A DNA stretch of 64,000 bases from Candidatus Omnitrophota bacterium (GCA_903820505.1 CAIJHQ010000037.1:26150-90149), one strand, 5' to 3'. Shown: positions 28,410 to 37,757, numbered from the stretch's first letter. Program-made: numbers and translations. The notes: generated by a model from the letters alone, not told the origin.

Positions 28410-28613
28410 ATGATCATGGAGATCGGAATCGTCGCTGGTGAGATCTGGCATTACCTCGACAGCAAACGCAGCGCAACGGTGGAAGAACTTACCAAAGAAT
28501 TGAGACGGCCGCGCGAACTTGTGCTGATGAGTCTCGGCTGGTTAGGTCGTGAAGGACATGTGACGTTGGGAACTCCCGAAAGCGGTTTTGTGGCGACATT
28601 GAACCGCAAGTAG
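28410..28613 (+). CDS. DUF2582-type winged-helix protein
   Basis: 67 residues with AAGGAG six bases before the ATG; a second in-frame ATG lies at 28416. The sequence IVAGEIWHYLDSKRSATVEE, then LTKELRRPRELVLMSLGWL and REGHVTL, is a compact helix-turn-helix followed by a wing, matching the small DUF2582 family. Function is unknown; DNA binding is predicted from the fold. It ends 7 bp before cutA and may be translationally coupled to it. Confidence 0.8.
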   Translation: MIMEIGIVAGEIWHYLDSKRSATVEELTKELRRPRELVLMSLGWLGREGHVTLGTPESGFVATLNRK

Positions 28614-28620
28614 TTCCGCT

Positions 28621-28935
28621 GTGAAGTATTGTTGCGTTCTTTCCACAGCACCCTCTCTTAAAAAGGCCCGCGAGCTCGCGGGCCTTTTAGTTTTCAGGAA
28701 GCTCGCGGCCTGTGTTTCGATCGTGCCGGGCCTGGAATCGCATTACCGCTGGAAGGGGAAACGGGAAACCTCGGCCGAATTCCTTCTCATCATCAAAACA
28801 AAAACAGCCCTCTACAAAAAACTCGAACAAACCCTTCTACAGCATCACCCTTATGAAGTCCCCGAGATCATCTGCCTGCCCGTTACCTGCGGCAGCAATG
28901 CCTACCTCAAATGGATCGATCAGTCGGTCCGCTGA
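28621..28935 (+). CDS. cutA: CutA1-family protein
   Basis: 104 residues from a GTG start without a clear Shine-Dalgarno, 7 bp after the previous stop, so coupling is likely. The family core is complete: LAACVSIVPGLESHYRWKGK, then LLIIKTKTALYKKLE and HPYEVPEIICLPV. CutA1 forms trimers and was linked to divalent-cation tolerance in E. coli, although its biochemical role is unsettled. The coding sequence contains a perfect 28-bp palindrome at 28661-28688. Confidence 0.93.
   Translation: MKYCCVLSTAPSLKKARELAGLLVFRKLAACVSIVPGLESHYRWKGKRETSAEFLLIIKTKTALYKKLEQTLLQHHPYEVPEIICLPVTCGSNAYLKWIDQSVR
28661..28688. repeat. Perfect 28-bp palindrome inside cutA, terminator-like
   Basis: AAAAGGCCCGCGAG followed directly by its reverse complement CTCGCGGGCCTTTT, then AGTTTTC. 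It encodes part of the N-terminal helix (KKARELAGLLVF) but has the A-tract, GC stem and T-tract of a bidirectional intrinsic terminator. Confidence 0.6.
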
Positions 28936-29008
28936 TCCGTTTTAAGTAACGGGAGACGTAGTCCTGCTCGCTGTGAGGGACCGATGCGGGATAAAAAGGG
29001 AATGCCGT

Positions 29009-29566
29009 CTAGATCTTGGAAGGCGAAACGGCGATAAAAACTTTGGCTGCTTTTTGTCCTTCATTCACGAACTGATGGGGAATGGAAGCGTCGAAATAGA
29101 GGGTTTCCTGGGATTTTAAGGCGACTTCCTGGGTGTCCAGTTTGACTTTCACGTTTCCGTCCAGCACCCACACGAATTTTTCCACACCTCGTTCGTTCGT
29201 CTCCTTCTCCGTTTTTCCTCCGCCCTGAAGCGTCAGAACCAGCGGGGTGATCTTTTTTTTGGAGCTTTCCTGGGTGAGAAGTTCTACGGTCACGTCTTTG
29301 GTGTGGTGGGTGACCGCCCGGGTGTCTTTTTGGGACAGGTGGGTTACCTGGTCGTAACGGGCATCGACTCCTGTATAGAGCTCCGAAAGCCCGATACCGA
29401 GCGCCTCTGCGACCTTTTCGTGGCACTCCACGGTTCCGATCATGGTTCCCGTTTCGATACGGGAGAGGGTGGCCTGGGCGACGCCGGTCTTTTGAGAGAT
29501 TTCCACCAGAGTCATATTTTTTTCTTTCCTGAGAGCGCGGATCCGTTGTCCTAGATTCTTCAGCAT
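29009..29566 (-). CDS. XRE-family transcriptional regulator with cupin domain
   Basis: 185 residues from the ATG at 29566; the frame could begin six codons earlier at a TTG. Residues 1-60 are an XRE helix-turn-helix (LGQRIRALRKEKNMTLVEIS, then GVAQATLSRIETG). The C-terminus from about 110 is a cupin fold with FVWVLDGNVKVKLDTQE and FDASIPHQFVNEG. Such proteins sense a small ligand in the cupin and control nearby genes. The divergent ComEA-like gene at 29714 is a possible target. No strong Shine-Dalgarno is visible. Confidence 0.88.
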   Translation of the reverse strand: MLKNLGQRIRALRKEKNMTLVEISQKTGVAQATLSRIETGTMIGTVECHEKVAEALGIGLSELYTGVDARYDQVTHLSQKDTRAVTHHTKDVTVELLTQESSKKKITPLVLTLQGGGKTEKETNERGVEKFVWVLDGNVKVKLDTQEVALKSQETLYFDASIPHQFVNEGQKAAKVFIAVSPSKI

Positions 29567-29713
29567 GGACACTATTTTAGGCAAAGGATGTGAAGCGTCA
29601 AGAGGAATATGACGGAAATGAATAAATAATAAATGATTTAAATGAAAAATAATATTGACGAATAATCATACTTATGTTAGGCTTCTCTCAACTTCAAAAA
29701 GGGAGGTGTCAAC

Positions 29714-30052
29714 ATGCAGTACAGAAACAAGATCAAAAGAGCTTTTGGAGTGTTCGTGGTGGCGACTTTTCTATTCGGGGGGCTGTCCATGCTCCCGCTG
29801 GAAAGGGCGCTTGCCGGGCAACCCAAGGCGACCTTGCAGTTGCAGGAACAACCTTCGATGTTGTCGGTCAATATCAACAAGGCCACGGCTGAGGAGCTGG
29901 ATGCCATCCGGGGGATCGGTCCCGTACTGGCTGATCGGATCATAAAATTCCGGGAACAGAACGGCGCGTTCAAAAGCGTCGACGATCTGTCGAAGGTCCG
30001 CGGAATTAACGGTTCCAAGTTCCAGAAGATCAAAGATCAGGTGACGGTTTAA
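29714..30052 (+). CDS. ComEA-like secreted helix-hairpin-helix protein
   Basis: 112 residues with a near-perfect Shine-Dalgarno (GGGAGGTG). A signal peptide or anchor occupies residues 1-36 (FGVFVVATFLFGGLSML and a following ALAG). The C-terminal 62 residues are a double helix-hairpin-helix: SVNINKATAEELDAIRGIG, then VLADRIIKFREQNG and FKSVDDLSKVRGI. This is the DNA-binding module of ComEA, which takes up DNA in the periplasm of competent bacteria. The upstream sequence has TTGACG at 29655-29660 but only a weak -10. Confidence 0.88.
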   Translation: MQYRNKIKRAFGVFVVATFLFGGLSMLPLERALAGQPKATLQLQEQPSMLSVNINKATAEELDAIRGIGPVLADRIIKFREQNGAFKSVDDLSKVRGINGSKFQKIKDQVTV

Positions 30053-30096
30053 AAGCCGGCGCTTGTGATCCGTTCGTCTCGCGGGCGCCGCAGGGC

Positions 30097-30154
30097 CGGT
30101 TGCCGGGTGGGGCTGCCGGACTCCCCAAGGCATGGGGAGGACCCGGCGGCACCG
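30097..30154. repeat. Nested inverted-repeat structure, possible structured RNA or palindromic element
   Basis: An outer stem GCCGGGT (30102-30108) with ACCCGGC (30141-30147) encloses an inner hairpin CTCCCC (30121-30126) with GGGGAG (30134-30139). CGGT/ACCG extends the outer base (30097-30100, 30151-30154). No T-tract follows, so it is not an intrinsic terminator. It lies between the ComEA-like gene and the gene at 30225. Function unknown. Confidence 0.4.
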
Positions 30155-30224
30155 CGAGATCGAGCGGCAAACCCTTTCCGTATCTTAGGTTCGGGCTTTT
30201 CCGTCGAAAGAGAAAGGAATTGTC

Positions 30225-30539
30225 GTGGAGCTTGAATATAACATTTCGCTGCCAGCCCAGGGATACCTTCGGTATTTGGGCGAAGCGATCTGCAGGACCT
30301 ACGGTCTGTTCGAGCCGGAGGTCGAGGCCTTGGATGACACGAGGATCCATGCCGTGAAGTCCGTCCTGTATGTGGCGATCGAGCGGGCAGGGATGGAGGC
30401 CGAAAGGTCGAATTCGGTCCAGCAGATGCTGCGTGAGTTGTTGTTCCTTATGAATTCCCGGGCTGATCCTGTGTGGAGCGAGAAACAGGAGGCGCTGCGG
30501 ATCCTCCGGGAGCTCCAAAACAGGTTTTTTCCGGCATAA
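30225..30539 (+). CDS. Small protein of unknown function
   Basis: 104 residues from a GTG with AGAAAGGAA just upstream. The sequence is helical, acidic and without membrane span (ISLPAQGYLRYLGEAICRTY, then LRELLFLMNSRADP). I do not recognise the family. A structured palindrome lies about 70 bp upstream, and glyQ follows after 125 bp with its own promoter. Confidence 0.55.
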   Translation: MELEYNISLPAQGYLRYLGEAICRTYGLFEPEVEALDDTRIHAVKSVLYVAIERAGMEAERSNSVQQMLRELLFLMNSRADPVWSEKQEALRILRELQNRFFPA

Positions 30540-30572
30540 GTCAGAACTCCTTCCCCGGTTACCCGCCTTCGC

Positions 30573-30601
30573 TTGATTCATCCCCCTCTTTTTGTTACAA
30601 T
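30573..30601 (+). promoter_or_regulatory. Candidate glyQS promoter
   Basis: TTGATT at 30573-30578, a 17-bp spacer and TACAAT at 30596-30601, about 65 bp before glyQ. Confidence 0.55.
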
Positions 30602-30664
30602 GCCGCACCTCTCGCCCTCCAGGAAAGGGTCATTTAAAACATAAGAATCCCGGTCGGTCCGAAA

Positions 30665-31573
30665 ATGCCTAAGTTTCTGACATTCCAAGAGTTAATACAA
30701 AAGCTGAACGAGTTCTGGAGCAAGCAAGGCTGTCTCGTAATGCAGCCTTACGACCTTGAAGTCGGCGCAGGAACTTTCTCACCGAATACCTTTTTAAGGG
30801 CGCTCGGTCCGGAGCCCTGGAAGGCGGCGTATGTGGAGCCTTCCCGCCGTCCGACGGACGGCCGTTACGGCGAAAATCCGCACCGTACCCAGCACTACTA
30901 CCAATATCAGGTCATCCTAAAACCCTCGCCGGAGAATTCCCAGGAACTCTATCTCGACAGCCTGCGCGCGGTCGGGATCGACCCGCTCTCGCACGACATC
31001 CGTTTCGTGGAGGACGATTGGGAATCGCCGACGCTCGGGGCGTGGGGCCTCGGCTGGGAAGTCTGGCTCGACAGCTTGGAAATCACGCAGTTCACCTATT
31101 TTCAGCAATGCGGCGGCATTGACCTCGATGTTGTTTCTTGCGAGATCACATACGGCCTGGAACGTATCGCCATGTTCCTCCAGCAGAAGGAATCCTTGTT
31201 TGACATCCAATGGAACTCCAAGGTCACTTACGGGGACGTCCACTTGCAGGGAGAAAGGGAATTCTCGAAATTCAATTTTGAAGGTTCCGATCCCGAGATC
31301 TACCGTCGTCATTTCGAGGATTATGAAAAGCAGGCCGGAAGACTTCTGGAGAACGACATGGTCCTGCCGGCCTACGACTGCTGCTTGAAGACCTCACATA
31401 TTTTCAATCTGCTGGACGCCCGCGGTGCCGTAAGCGTGAACGAGCGCCCGCGGTATATTTCCCGTGTCCGCGCGCTGGCGCGCCGTTGCGCGGAGGCTTA
31501 TCTTGAAAGCCGCAAAGCGCAGAACTTTCCTTTGATCAAATCCGTTTCCCGGCAAACGGGGAAGAGGACCTGA
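30665..31573 (+). CDS. glyQ: Glycyl-tRNA synthetase alpha subunit
   Basis: 302 residues. The alpha subunit carries the class II catalytic core of the bacterial alpha2beta2 GlyRS. The first residues ([20 protein letters not shown]) and the conserved stretch [20 protein letters not shown], then [17 protein letters not shown], are characteristic. It overlaps glyS by one base (TGATG), ensuring balanced subunit synthesis. Confidence 0.97.
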   Translation: MPKFLTFQELIQKLNEFWSKQGCLVMQPYDLEVGAGTFSPNTFLRALGPEPWKAAYVEPSRRPTDGRYGENPHRTQHYYQYQVILKPSPENSQELYLDSLRAVGIDPLSHDIRFVEDDWESPTLGAWGLGWEVWLDSLEITQFTYFQQCGGIDLDVVSCEITYGLERIAMFLQQKESLFDIQWNSKVTYGDVHLQGEREFSKFNFEGSDPEIYRRHFEDYEKQAGRLLENDMVLPAYDCCLKTSHIFNLLDARGAVSVNERPRYISRVRALARRCAEAYLESRKAQNFPLIKSVSRQTGKRT

Positions 31574-33681
31574 TGCCCAACCTACTCGTTGAAATAGGAA
31601 TAGAAGAACTTCCCGTCGGGTCGCTGGACATAATTTATGAGCAGCTAGCCGTTCAGCTGCGGCAGAAACTCGCGGACGAGCGGATCGCTTTCGAAGAGGT
31701 CAAAGTCGAAGCGACTCCGCGCCGGATCGCGATCTTCGTGCGGGGGATCGCGGCCATGCAGCAGGATCGCGTACTCGAGATCGCCGGTCCCTCCAAAGAA
31801 AAATGTTACGATGCCGGAGGGAATCCCACACCGGTCCTTCAGGGGTTTCTGCGCAGCAAACAGGCGGACGCGAAGGACATCGAGATCCGCGAAACGCCCA
31901 AAGGCCCGTTCGTCTTCCTGAGAAAAAAAGAAAAAGGCAAGCCGGTCGGACAGCTTCTTCCGGAGTTCCTGGGGCGGATCCTTACCTCGCTTCCTTTCCC
32001 GAAGTTCATGAGATGGGAAACTACGGGATTCCGTTTCCCCCGGCCGGTCCGCTGGCTGGTGGTTCTCCTGGACAAAAAGCGTGTGCCCATGGACTTTGCC
32101 GGTGTTAAATCCGGGAACCGCAGCTTTGGCCACCGGTTTCTGGCGCCTCAGACGTTTGTTATTTCGAAAGCGGAATGGAAGGCTTACGTCGCGTTATTGA
32201 AAAAGAAACACGTCATGCTCGATCTCGCGGCGCGCGAAGCCATGATCCGGAACAAACTCCGCGGCCAGTTCGCGCAAAAGCGGATCGACGAAGACCTCGT
32301 CCACACGAACGCCCATCTTGTCGAAGAACCGTTCTTTTTGAAGGGGACTTTTTCCCAGGAATATCTCGAACTTCCGGCCGAAGTGCTGGCCAGCTGTATG
32401 AAGAAGAATCAGAAGGTCTTTGCCTGTTACGATGGCACGGGGCGGCTGAAGGACCATTTCATAGCCGTGATGAACGGAAAACGGAACGGTCTCGCGAAGA
32501 TCCGGAAGGATTACGAGAACGTTCTGGATTCCCGGCTGAAGGATGCCCGATATTTTTATGAATTAGACACGAAAGAACCTCTGGAGAAGAAAAAGGCCGC
32601 GTTGGCCCAGCTGGTCTATCTTGGCAAGCTCGGTTCCGTGCTCGACAAGACCGAGCGACTTGAAAAAATGGCGCCGGTATTCGCTCATGCGGCGGGCCGC
32701 GGGGAACTCGGCCAGGACCTCGCACGCGTCGCGGCACTTTCCAAGATCGATCTCGTGACCCATCTTGTTTATGAAATGCCGGACCTTCAAGGGATCGTAG
32801 GCCGTGAATACGCTCTCGAGGCCAAGGAGAAGGAGATGGTCGCGTCCGCTATCGGTTCTCAATACCTGCCGAAGAATCTCGCGGAAGATCACCGGAAAGC
32901 GAAAAATTCCATGGACGTTCTCGGGGCGTTTTTCGGGATCATCGACCGGCTGGACCTTTTGGTCGGCGCGTTCGGTACCGGGATCGAACCGACCGGAAGC
33001 CAGGACCCGTTTGCGCTGCGTCGCGCCGGCGGAAGCCTCGTGAAACTTGTCCGCGCTTTTTCCATACCTTTTTCTTTGTCTCAGGTGGTTGAAGAGAATA
33101 TCCGGCTTTATGGGGAACGCCTCACTCGTTCGGTGGACCTAAAAGGAAGGCTTTTAAAATTCCTGCAAGAGCGGGTTGCCTTTGAGTTGGGCGTCAAAGC
33201 GGGAACTTGGCCCGCCGAGATCCTGCAGGCGGTCTGCCGCGCGGGATTCGACGATCTCGCGGGAGTTTACAAACGGTTCGATGCTCTTTGCGGATTGTCC
33301 GAGAAAGATCCGAAAGTTTTTATCAAGGCCGCCAAGGTGCTCCAGCGGACGGCTAATATGCTCAAGGGGTACGGGAAAGAGGCCGGGGAGCCTAAGCAGG
33401 AACTGCTGGTCGAAGAACAGGAAAAAAAGATCTTCGAATTGATCGACACGAGAATGACGGAAGTGCTGGAACCCCTGGATCGCGGGGAGTATGAAAAAGC
33501 GACGCGTCTTTTTGCGCAGATCTTTTCGGGTCCTTTGCACGAGTTCTTCGACAATGTGCTGATCAACGCGGAATTGCCGGAGCTTCGGGAGAACCGGATG
33601 GCGCTTGTGGCGAAGATCAGCCGTCTTTATGCCGGGAGGCTTGCGGACCTTTCGGGGCTATCCAGAATTGACGAGGAGTGA
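31573..33681 (+). CDS. glyS: Glycyl-tRNA synthetase beta subunit
   Basis: 702 residues, normal for the beta subunit, which binds tRNA. The N-terminus NLLVEIGIEELPVGSLD and motifs FPKFMRWE, SRLKDARYFYELD and IEPTGSQDPFALRRAGG are standard. The C-terminal 150 residues form the DALR-like anticodon-binding region. Coupled to glyQ by the TGATG overlap. The two-subunit enzyme distinguishes this organism from groups with the homodimeric GlyRS. Confidence 0.97.
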   Translation: MPNLLVEIGIEELPVGSLDIIYEQLAVQLRQKLADERIAFEEVKVEATPRRIAIFVRGIAAMQQDRVLEIAGPSKEKCYDAGGNPTPVLQGFLRSKQADAKDIEIRETPKGPFVFLRKKEKGKPVGQLLPEFLGRILTSLPFPKFMRWETTGFRFPRPVRWLVVLLDKKRVPMDFAGVKSGNRSFGHRFLAPQTFVISKAEWKAYVALLKKKHVMLDLAAREAMIRNKLRGQFAQKRIDEDLVHTNAHLVEEPFFLKGTFSQEYLELPAEVLASCMKKNQKVFACYDGTGRLKDHFIAVMNGKRNGLAKIRKDYENVLDSRLKDARYFYELDTKEPLEKKKAALAQLVYLGKLGSVLDKTERLEKMAPVFAHAAGRGELGQDLARVAALSKIDLVTHLVYEMPDLQGIVGREYALEAKEKEMVASAIGSQYLPKNLAEDHRKAKNSMDVLGAFFGIIDRLDLLVGAFGTGIEPTGSQDPFALRRAGGSLVKLVRAFSIPFSLSQVVEENIRLYGERLTRSVDLKGRLLKFLQERVAFELGVKAGTWPAEILQAVCRAGFDDLAGVYKRFDALCGLSEKDPKVFIKAAKVLQRTANMLKGYGKEAGEPKQELLVEEQEKKIFELIDTRMTEVLEPLDRGEYEKATRLFAQIFSGPLHEFFDNVLINAELPELRENRMALVAKISRLYAGRLADLSGLSRIDEE

Positions 33682-33687
33682 TATAAT
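33659..33687 (+). promoter_or_regulatory. Candidate ppdK promoter
   Basis: TATAAT at 33682-33687 immediately after glyS, with only a weak -35 (TATCCA at 33659-33664, 17-bp spacer). It would give a leader of about 145 bases before ppdK, in which I see no clear conserved RNA. Confidence 0.35.
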
Positions 33688-33839
33688 CGCGCTCTTCGTC
33701 CCGCACCCACAGCCGGATCTGTCCGCAGCGCCGGTTGAACTGCGTCGCCGGGTTCGCGTTCCCTTCCGGGTCAACACGAGGTCGGTCCAAGGAATAAATC
33801 TTTCATAACATCAAGCAAACAAAGGAGTAAAGGACAACA

Positions 33840-36518
33840 ATGAGTACAGCATCGGTAGCAAGAAGAGCCTCAAAATCCTCGAAAACGAAATCTTCAAAAT
33901 ACGTCTATTTCTTCGGAAGCGGTAAGGCCGAGGGCGACGCCAAGATGAAACAGGTCCTCGGCGGCAAGGGCGCCAACCTCGCGGAAATGACCAATCTGGG
34001 TATTCCCGTGCCGGCCGGTTTCACGATCACGACAGAGACCTGCGATCTTTTCTACAAGAACGGCAAGAAGTGGCCCGTCGGACTGGAGCAGCAAGTCCGG
34101 GAGAACATCGCGAAGCTCGAAAAGTCCATGGGACTGAAGCTCGGCGACCGGAACAATCCGCTCCTCGTTTCCGTGCGCAGCGGCGCCGCGGTCTCCATGC
34201 CGGGCATGATGGACACGGTCCTCAATCTCGGTCTGAATTCCGAAGTGGTGCAGGGGCTTATCGTGAAGACCGAGAATGAACGGTTCGCGTGGGATTCCTA
34301 TCGCCGTTTTATCCAGATGTTCGGGGACGTTGTCATGGAAGTACCGCATGAAGCGTTCGAACATGCTCTCGAGAAAAAGAAACAGCAGGTCGGCGCGAAA
34401 GTGGATACCGAGCTCAACGCCAATGACCTGAAGGACGTGGTCCGGCACTACAAGAAGATCTATCAGGACCACACCGGGGAAGAGTTCCCGCAGGACCCCT
34501 TCGAGCAGCTCACCAAGTCCGTGAACGCGGTGTTCAATTCCTGGAACAACCCGCGCGCCAACAAATACCGCCAGATCAATGAGATCCGCGGGCTCCTCGG
34601 AACGGCCGTGAACGTTCAGGCCATGGTGTTCGGGAACATGGGCGAAACGTCCGGAACGGGCGTCTGCTTTACGCGGAACCCTTCGACCGGCGAGAACAAA
34701 TTCTACGGAGAATACCTCATCAACGCGCAGGGCGAAGACGTGGTGGCGGGTATCCGCACGCCGGAGCCGTTGGACGTGCTGGCGAAAAAGTGGCCGGCCG
34801 TCTACAAACAGCTCGACACGCTGCGTCTCAAGCTCGAAAAGCACTACCGGGACATGCAGGACATCGAGTTCACGATCCAGGAAGGGAAGCTCTACATCCT
34901 TCAGACCCGCAACGGCAAGCGGACCGCGGCAGCGGCCGTCCGTATCGCCGTCGAGCTCGTGAAGGAAAAGAAACTGACCCAGAGTGAAGCTCTCTTGCGC
35001 GTGGATCCCAAGCAGCTCGATCAGCTGCTCCATCCGACGTTCGATCCGAAACAGAAAAAGGAAATGATCGCGAAGGGGCTGCCGGCGTCTCCGGGCGCGG
35101 CGACGGGCAAGGTCGTTTTTTCGGCGGAAGAAGCCGAGGATTGGGCGAAAAAAGGCGAGCCCGTGATCCTCGTCCGTATCGAGACTTCCCCCGAGGACAT
35201 TGGCGGCATGAACGTGGCGAAGGGGATTCTGACCTCGCGCGGCGGCATGACCTCTCACGCGGCCGTGGTGGCCCGCGGGATGGGCAAGTGCTGCGTGGCC
35301 GGCGTCAGCGATATTCAGATCGATTACAACGCGAAGACCTTTACGGCCGGGAACGTGGTGGTGAAAGAAGGCGATTTCATCTCCATGGACGGCACTTTGG
35401 GACAGGTCTACCGCGGTAAGCTCAACACGATCGAATCCAGATTGTCCGGGGACTTCGCGACCCTAATGAAATGGGCCGACGAGATCCGCACGCTGAAGGT
35501 CCGTACGAACGGTGACACGCCGCACGACGCGCAGGTCGCCCGTCGTTTCGGCGCCGAAGGGATCGGTCTTTGCCGCACCGAGCATATGTTCTTCGAAGGG
35601 GACCGGATCATCGCGGTCCGCGAGATGATCCTCGCGTCTGACAAGACCGGCCGTGAAAAGGCCCTGTCGAAACTCCTGCCGATGCAGCGCGGGGATTTTG
35701 AAGGGATCTTCGAGGCCATGAAAGGATTTCCCGTGACGATCCGCCTTTTGGATCCGCCGCTCCATGAATTCCTGCCTCAGGAAGACGCGAACCAGAAGGA
35801 AATGGCACAGGTCATGAACGTGCCGGTCGAGGTCATCAAACAGAAGGTGGCAGCGCTCCATGAATTCAACCCGATGTTGGGCCACCGCGGCTGCCGTCTC
35901 GGGATCACGTATCCCGAGATCTACGCCATGCAGGTCCGCGCGATCATCGAAGCGGCTTGCAACCTGAAAAAGAAAGGCATCAAGATCGTTCCGGAGATCA
36001 TGATCCCGCTCGTCGGGACCAAGAAGGAACTGGCGATCCTGAGGGACCTTTCGATTGAGACCATCGATAAGGTCTTCGCCGAAAAGGGGACCAAGGTGGA
36101 GTACATGATCGGGACCATGATCGAGGTGCCGCGCGCCGCTTTGACGGCGGACCGCGTCGCGGAGATCGCGGAATTCTTCTCGTTCGGGACCAACGACCTG
36201 ACCCAGATGACGCTCGGTTTTTCGCGTGACGATTCCGGATCCTTCATGGGGGCGTATCTGGATCAAGGCATCTTCGAAAAAGATGTTTTCCAGTCGATCG
36301 ATGAGGAAGGGGTCGGTTCTTTGATTCAACTCGCGGTCGAAAAAGGCCGTAAAACGAGGAAGGACCTGAAGATCGGTATTTGCGGCGAGCACGGCGGGGA
36401 TCCGTCGTCCATTTATTTCTGCCACAAGGTCGGGATGAACTACGTCAGCTGTTCTCCTTATCGCGTTCCGATCGCGAGACTTGCGGCCGCCCAGGCGGTA
36501 TTGCGCCAGAAAAAATAG
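33840..36518 (+). CDS. ppdK: Pyruvate, phosphate dikinase
   Basis: 892 residues, full length. It interconverts pyruvate, ATP and phosphate with phosphoenolpyruvate, AMP and pyrophosphate. The N-terminal ATP-grasp part has GGKGANLAEMTNLGIPVPAG and SVRSGAAVSMPGMMDTVLNL. The swivelling phosphohistidine domain has GGMTSHAAVVARGMGK with the catalytic His. The C-terminal PEP/pyruvate barrel has LGHRGCRLGITYPEIY and GTNDLTQM, ending in CGEHGGDP. The first 20 residues are a Ser/Lys-rich extension. AAGGAG lies upstream. A sigma-factor gene follows 9 bp later, so they may share a transcript. Confidence 0.97.
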   Translation: MSTASVARRASKSSKTKSSKYVYFFGSGKAEGDAKMKQVLGGKGANLAEMTNLGIPVPAGFTITTETCDLFYKNGKKWPVGLEQQVRENIAKLEKSMGLKLGDRNNPLLVSVRSGAAVSMPGMMDTVLNLGLNSEVVQGLIVKTENERFAWDSYRRFIQMFGDVVMEVPHEAFEHALEKKKQQVGAKVDTELNANDLKDVVRHYKKIYQDHTGEEFPQDPFEQLTKSVNAVFNSWNNPRANKYRQINEIRGLLGTAVNVQAMVFGNMGETSGTGVCFTRNPSTGENKFYGEYLINAQGEDVVAGIRTPEPLDVLAKKWPAVYKQLDTLRLKLEKHYRDMQDIEFTIQEGKLYILQTRNGKRTAAAAVRIAVELVKEKKLTQSEALLRVDPKQLDQLLHPTFDPKQKKEMIAKGLPASPGAATGKVVFSAEEAEDWAKKGEPVILVRIETSPEDIGGMNVAKGILTSRGGMTSHAAVVARGMGKCCVAGVSDIQIDYNAKTFTAGNVVVKEGDFISMDGTLGQVYRGKLNTIESRLSGDFATLMKWADEIRTLKVRTNGDTPHDAQVARRFGAEGIGLCRTEHMFFEGDRIIAVREMILASDKTGREKALSKLLPMQRGDFEGIFEAMKGFPVTIRLLDPPLHEFLPQEDANQKEMAQVMNVPVEVIKQKVAALHEFNPMLGHRGCRLGITYPEIYAMQVRAIIEAACNLKKKGIKIVPEIMIPLVGTKKELAILRDLSIETIDKVFAEKGTKVEYMIGTMIEVPRAALTADRVAEIAEFFSFGTNDLTQMTLGFSRDDSGSFMGAYLDQGIFEKDVFQSIDEEGVGSLIQLAVEKGRKTRKDLKIGICGEHGGDPSSIYFCHKVGMNYVSCSPYRVPIARLAAAQAVLRQKK

Positions 36519-36527
36519 AAAAGCTTT

Positions 36528-37757
36528 ATGGCGGGTAAAAAACCCAAGAAAAAGCTCAAGAGGAAGCTTCGGAAAAAGCCGAAAAAAAAGCTTCCAAAAA
36601 GGAAACGCCGTGCCTCCAAGGCAGGGCCGAGACCTTCCGGAAAAGGACGGGGGCGCTCACGGCGCTCTCGTCCCCGTTCCAAGCGCCTGAAGTCCGCGAA
36701 AACGAAGAGGGGACCTTCAAAGAAAGCTACTGCCGAAAAAGACGAAACAGAGGTCCTGCTTAAACGCGAAAAGATCTTCCAGAAGGAAGCGGAAGAGATC
36801 ATCAAGCACGAAGCCGCGCTTGATTCGCCCGCCGATCGCCGCCAAAAGGAGCGGGACGCTGATGAGGAAGACGATCGCATCGGCGACAACGAGGACCGCA
36901 CCCTCGACCGTTCCCCGATGCGGATCTATCTTGACCAGATCGAGCACATCCCGCTGCTGATCCCCGAAGAAGAGATCTCGCTCGCGAAAAAAATCCGGGG
37001 CGGCGGGGCCCAAGGCGAAGCGGCACGTCACCGGATGATCCGGTCCAATCTCCGGCTCGTGATCGCCCTCGCGAAACGTTATACGCATATGGGGCTTTCC
37101 TTTTCGGACCTTGTCGCGGAAGGTAATATCGGATTGATGCGCGCGGTCGAGAAGTTCGATCCCGGTCGCGGTTACCGTTTTTCGACGTACGCCGCCTGGT
37201 GGATCAAACAGGCCGTGATGCGGTCTCTTTCCAACCAGGGGAAGACCATCCGCATTCCGGTCTACATGTACGACATTATTTCAAAATGGCGGCGGGTCCG
37301 CGATGCGCTGATGCAGCGGCTGAACCGGATGCCGACAAGGCGCGAGATCTCGAAGGTTCTTGAGATCCCTGTTGCGAAGGTCAAGGACATCGAGAATATT
37401 GTTAACCGGCCCAGTTCCCTGAACACGCCGGTCAGCATTGACGGGACGGCGGAGCTTATTGACCTCATTGAGGACGACTCGACCCGGAACCCTGATTCGA
37501 TGGTCGGAGAGATCCTCAGGAGCGAGCGTCTTCAGAGGATCATGAAAATACTGGACGACCGTGAAAGAGAGATCCTTGCCCGGCGCTTCGGGTTGGGGGA
37601 CCATCTTTCCCACACGCTCGAGGAGGTCGCTCAGTTCTTTGGTGTGACCCGCGAGCGCATCCGCCAGCTCGAAACGGTGGCCCTGGACAAGATACGCCGT
37701 AAACTTGCCCGGGAGGGCGACGGGTTCGACAATTATCTTCCTCATCAAAAAAAATAG
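36528..37757 (+). CDS. RpoD/SigA-type sigma factor with a Lys/Arg-rich N-terminal tail
   Basis: 409 residues. Region 1.2 is at about 127-160 (SPMRIYLDQIEHIPLL), region 2 at about 165-235 (LVAEGNIGLMRAVEKFDP, FSTYAAWWIKQAVMRSL), region 3 follows, and region 4.2 ends in GVTRERIRQLETVALDKIR. This is a primary-type sigma70 layout and should recognise the TATAAT promoters seen in the window. The oddity is residues 1-72: about half are Lys or Arg, with no acidic residue until residue 70, in place of the acidic region 1.1 of RpoD. It resembles a histone H1-like tail. It could be the housekeeping sigma or a close paralogue. The start has only a weak Shine-Dalgarno. Confidence 0.9.
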   Translation: MAGKKPKKKLKRKLRKKPKKKLPKRKRRASKAGPRPSGKGRGRSRRSRPRSKRLKSAKTKRGPSKKATAEKDETEVLLKREKIFQKEAEEIIKHEAALDSPADRRQKERDADEEDDRIGDNEDRTLDRSPMRIYLDQIEHIPLLIPEEEISLAKKIRGGGAQGEAARHRMIRSNLRLVIALAKRYTHMGLSFSDLVAEGNIGLMRAVEKFDPGRGYRFSTYAAWWIKQAVMRSLSNQGKTIRIPVYMYDIISKWRRVRDALMQRLNRMPTRREISKVLEIPVAKVKDIENIVNRPSSLNTPVSIDGTAELIDLIEDDSTRNPDSMVGEILRSERLQRIMKILDDREREILARRFGLGDHLSHTLEEVAQFFGVTRERIRQLETVALDKIRRKLAREGDGFDNYLPHQKK

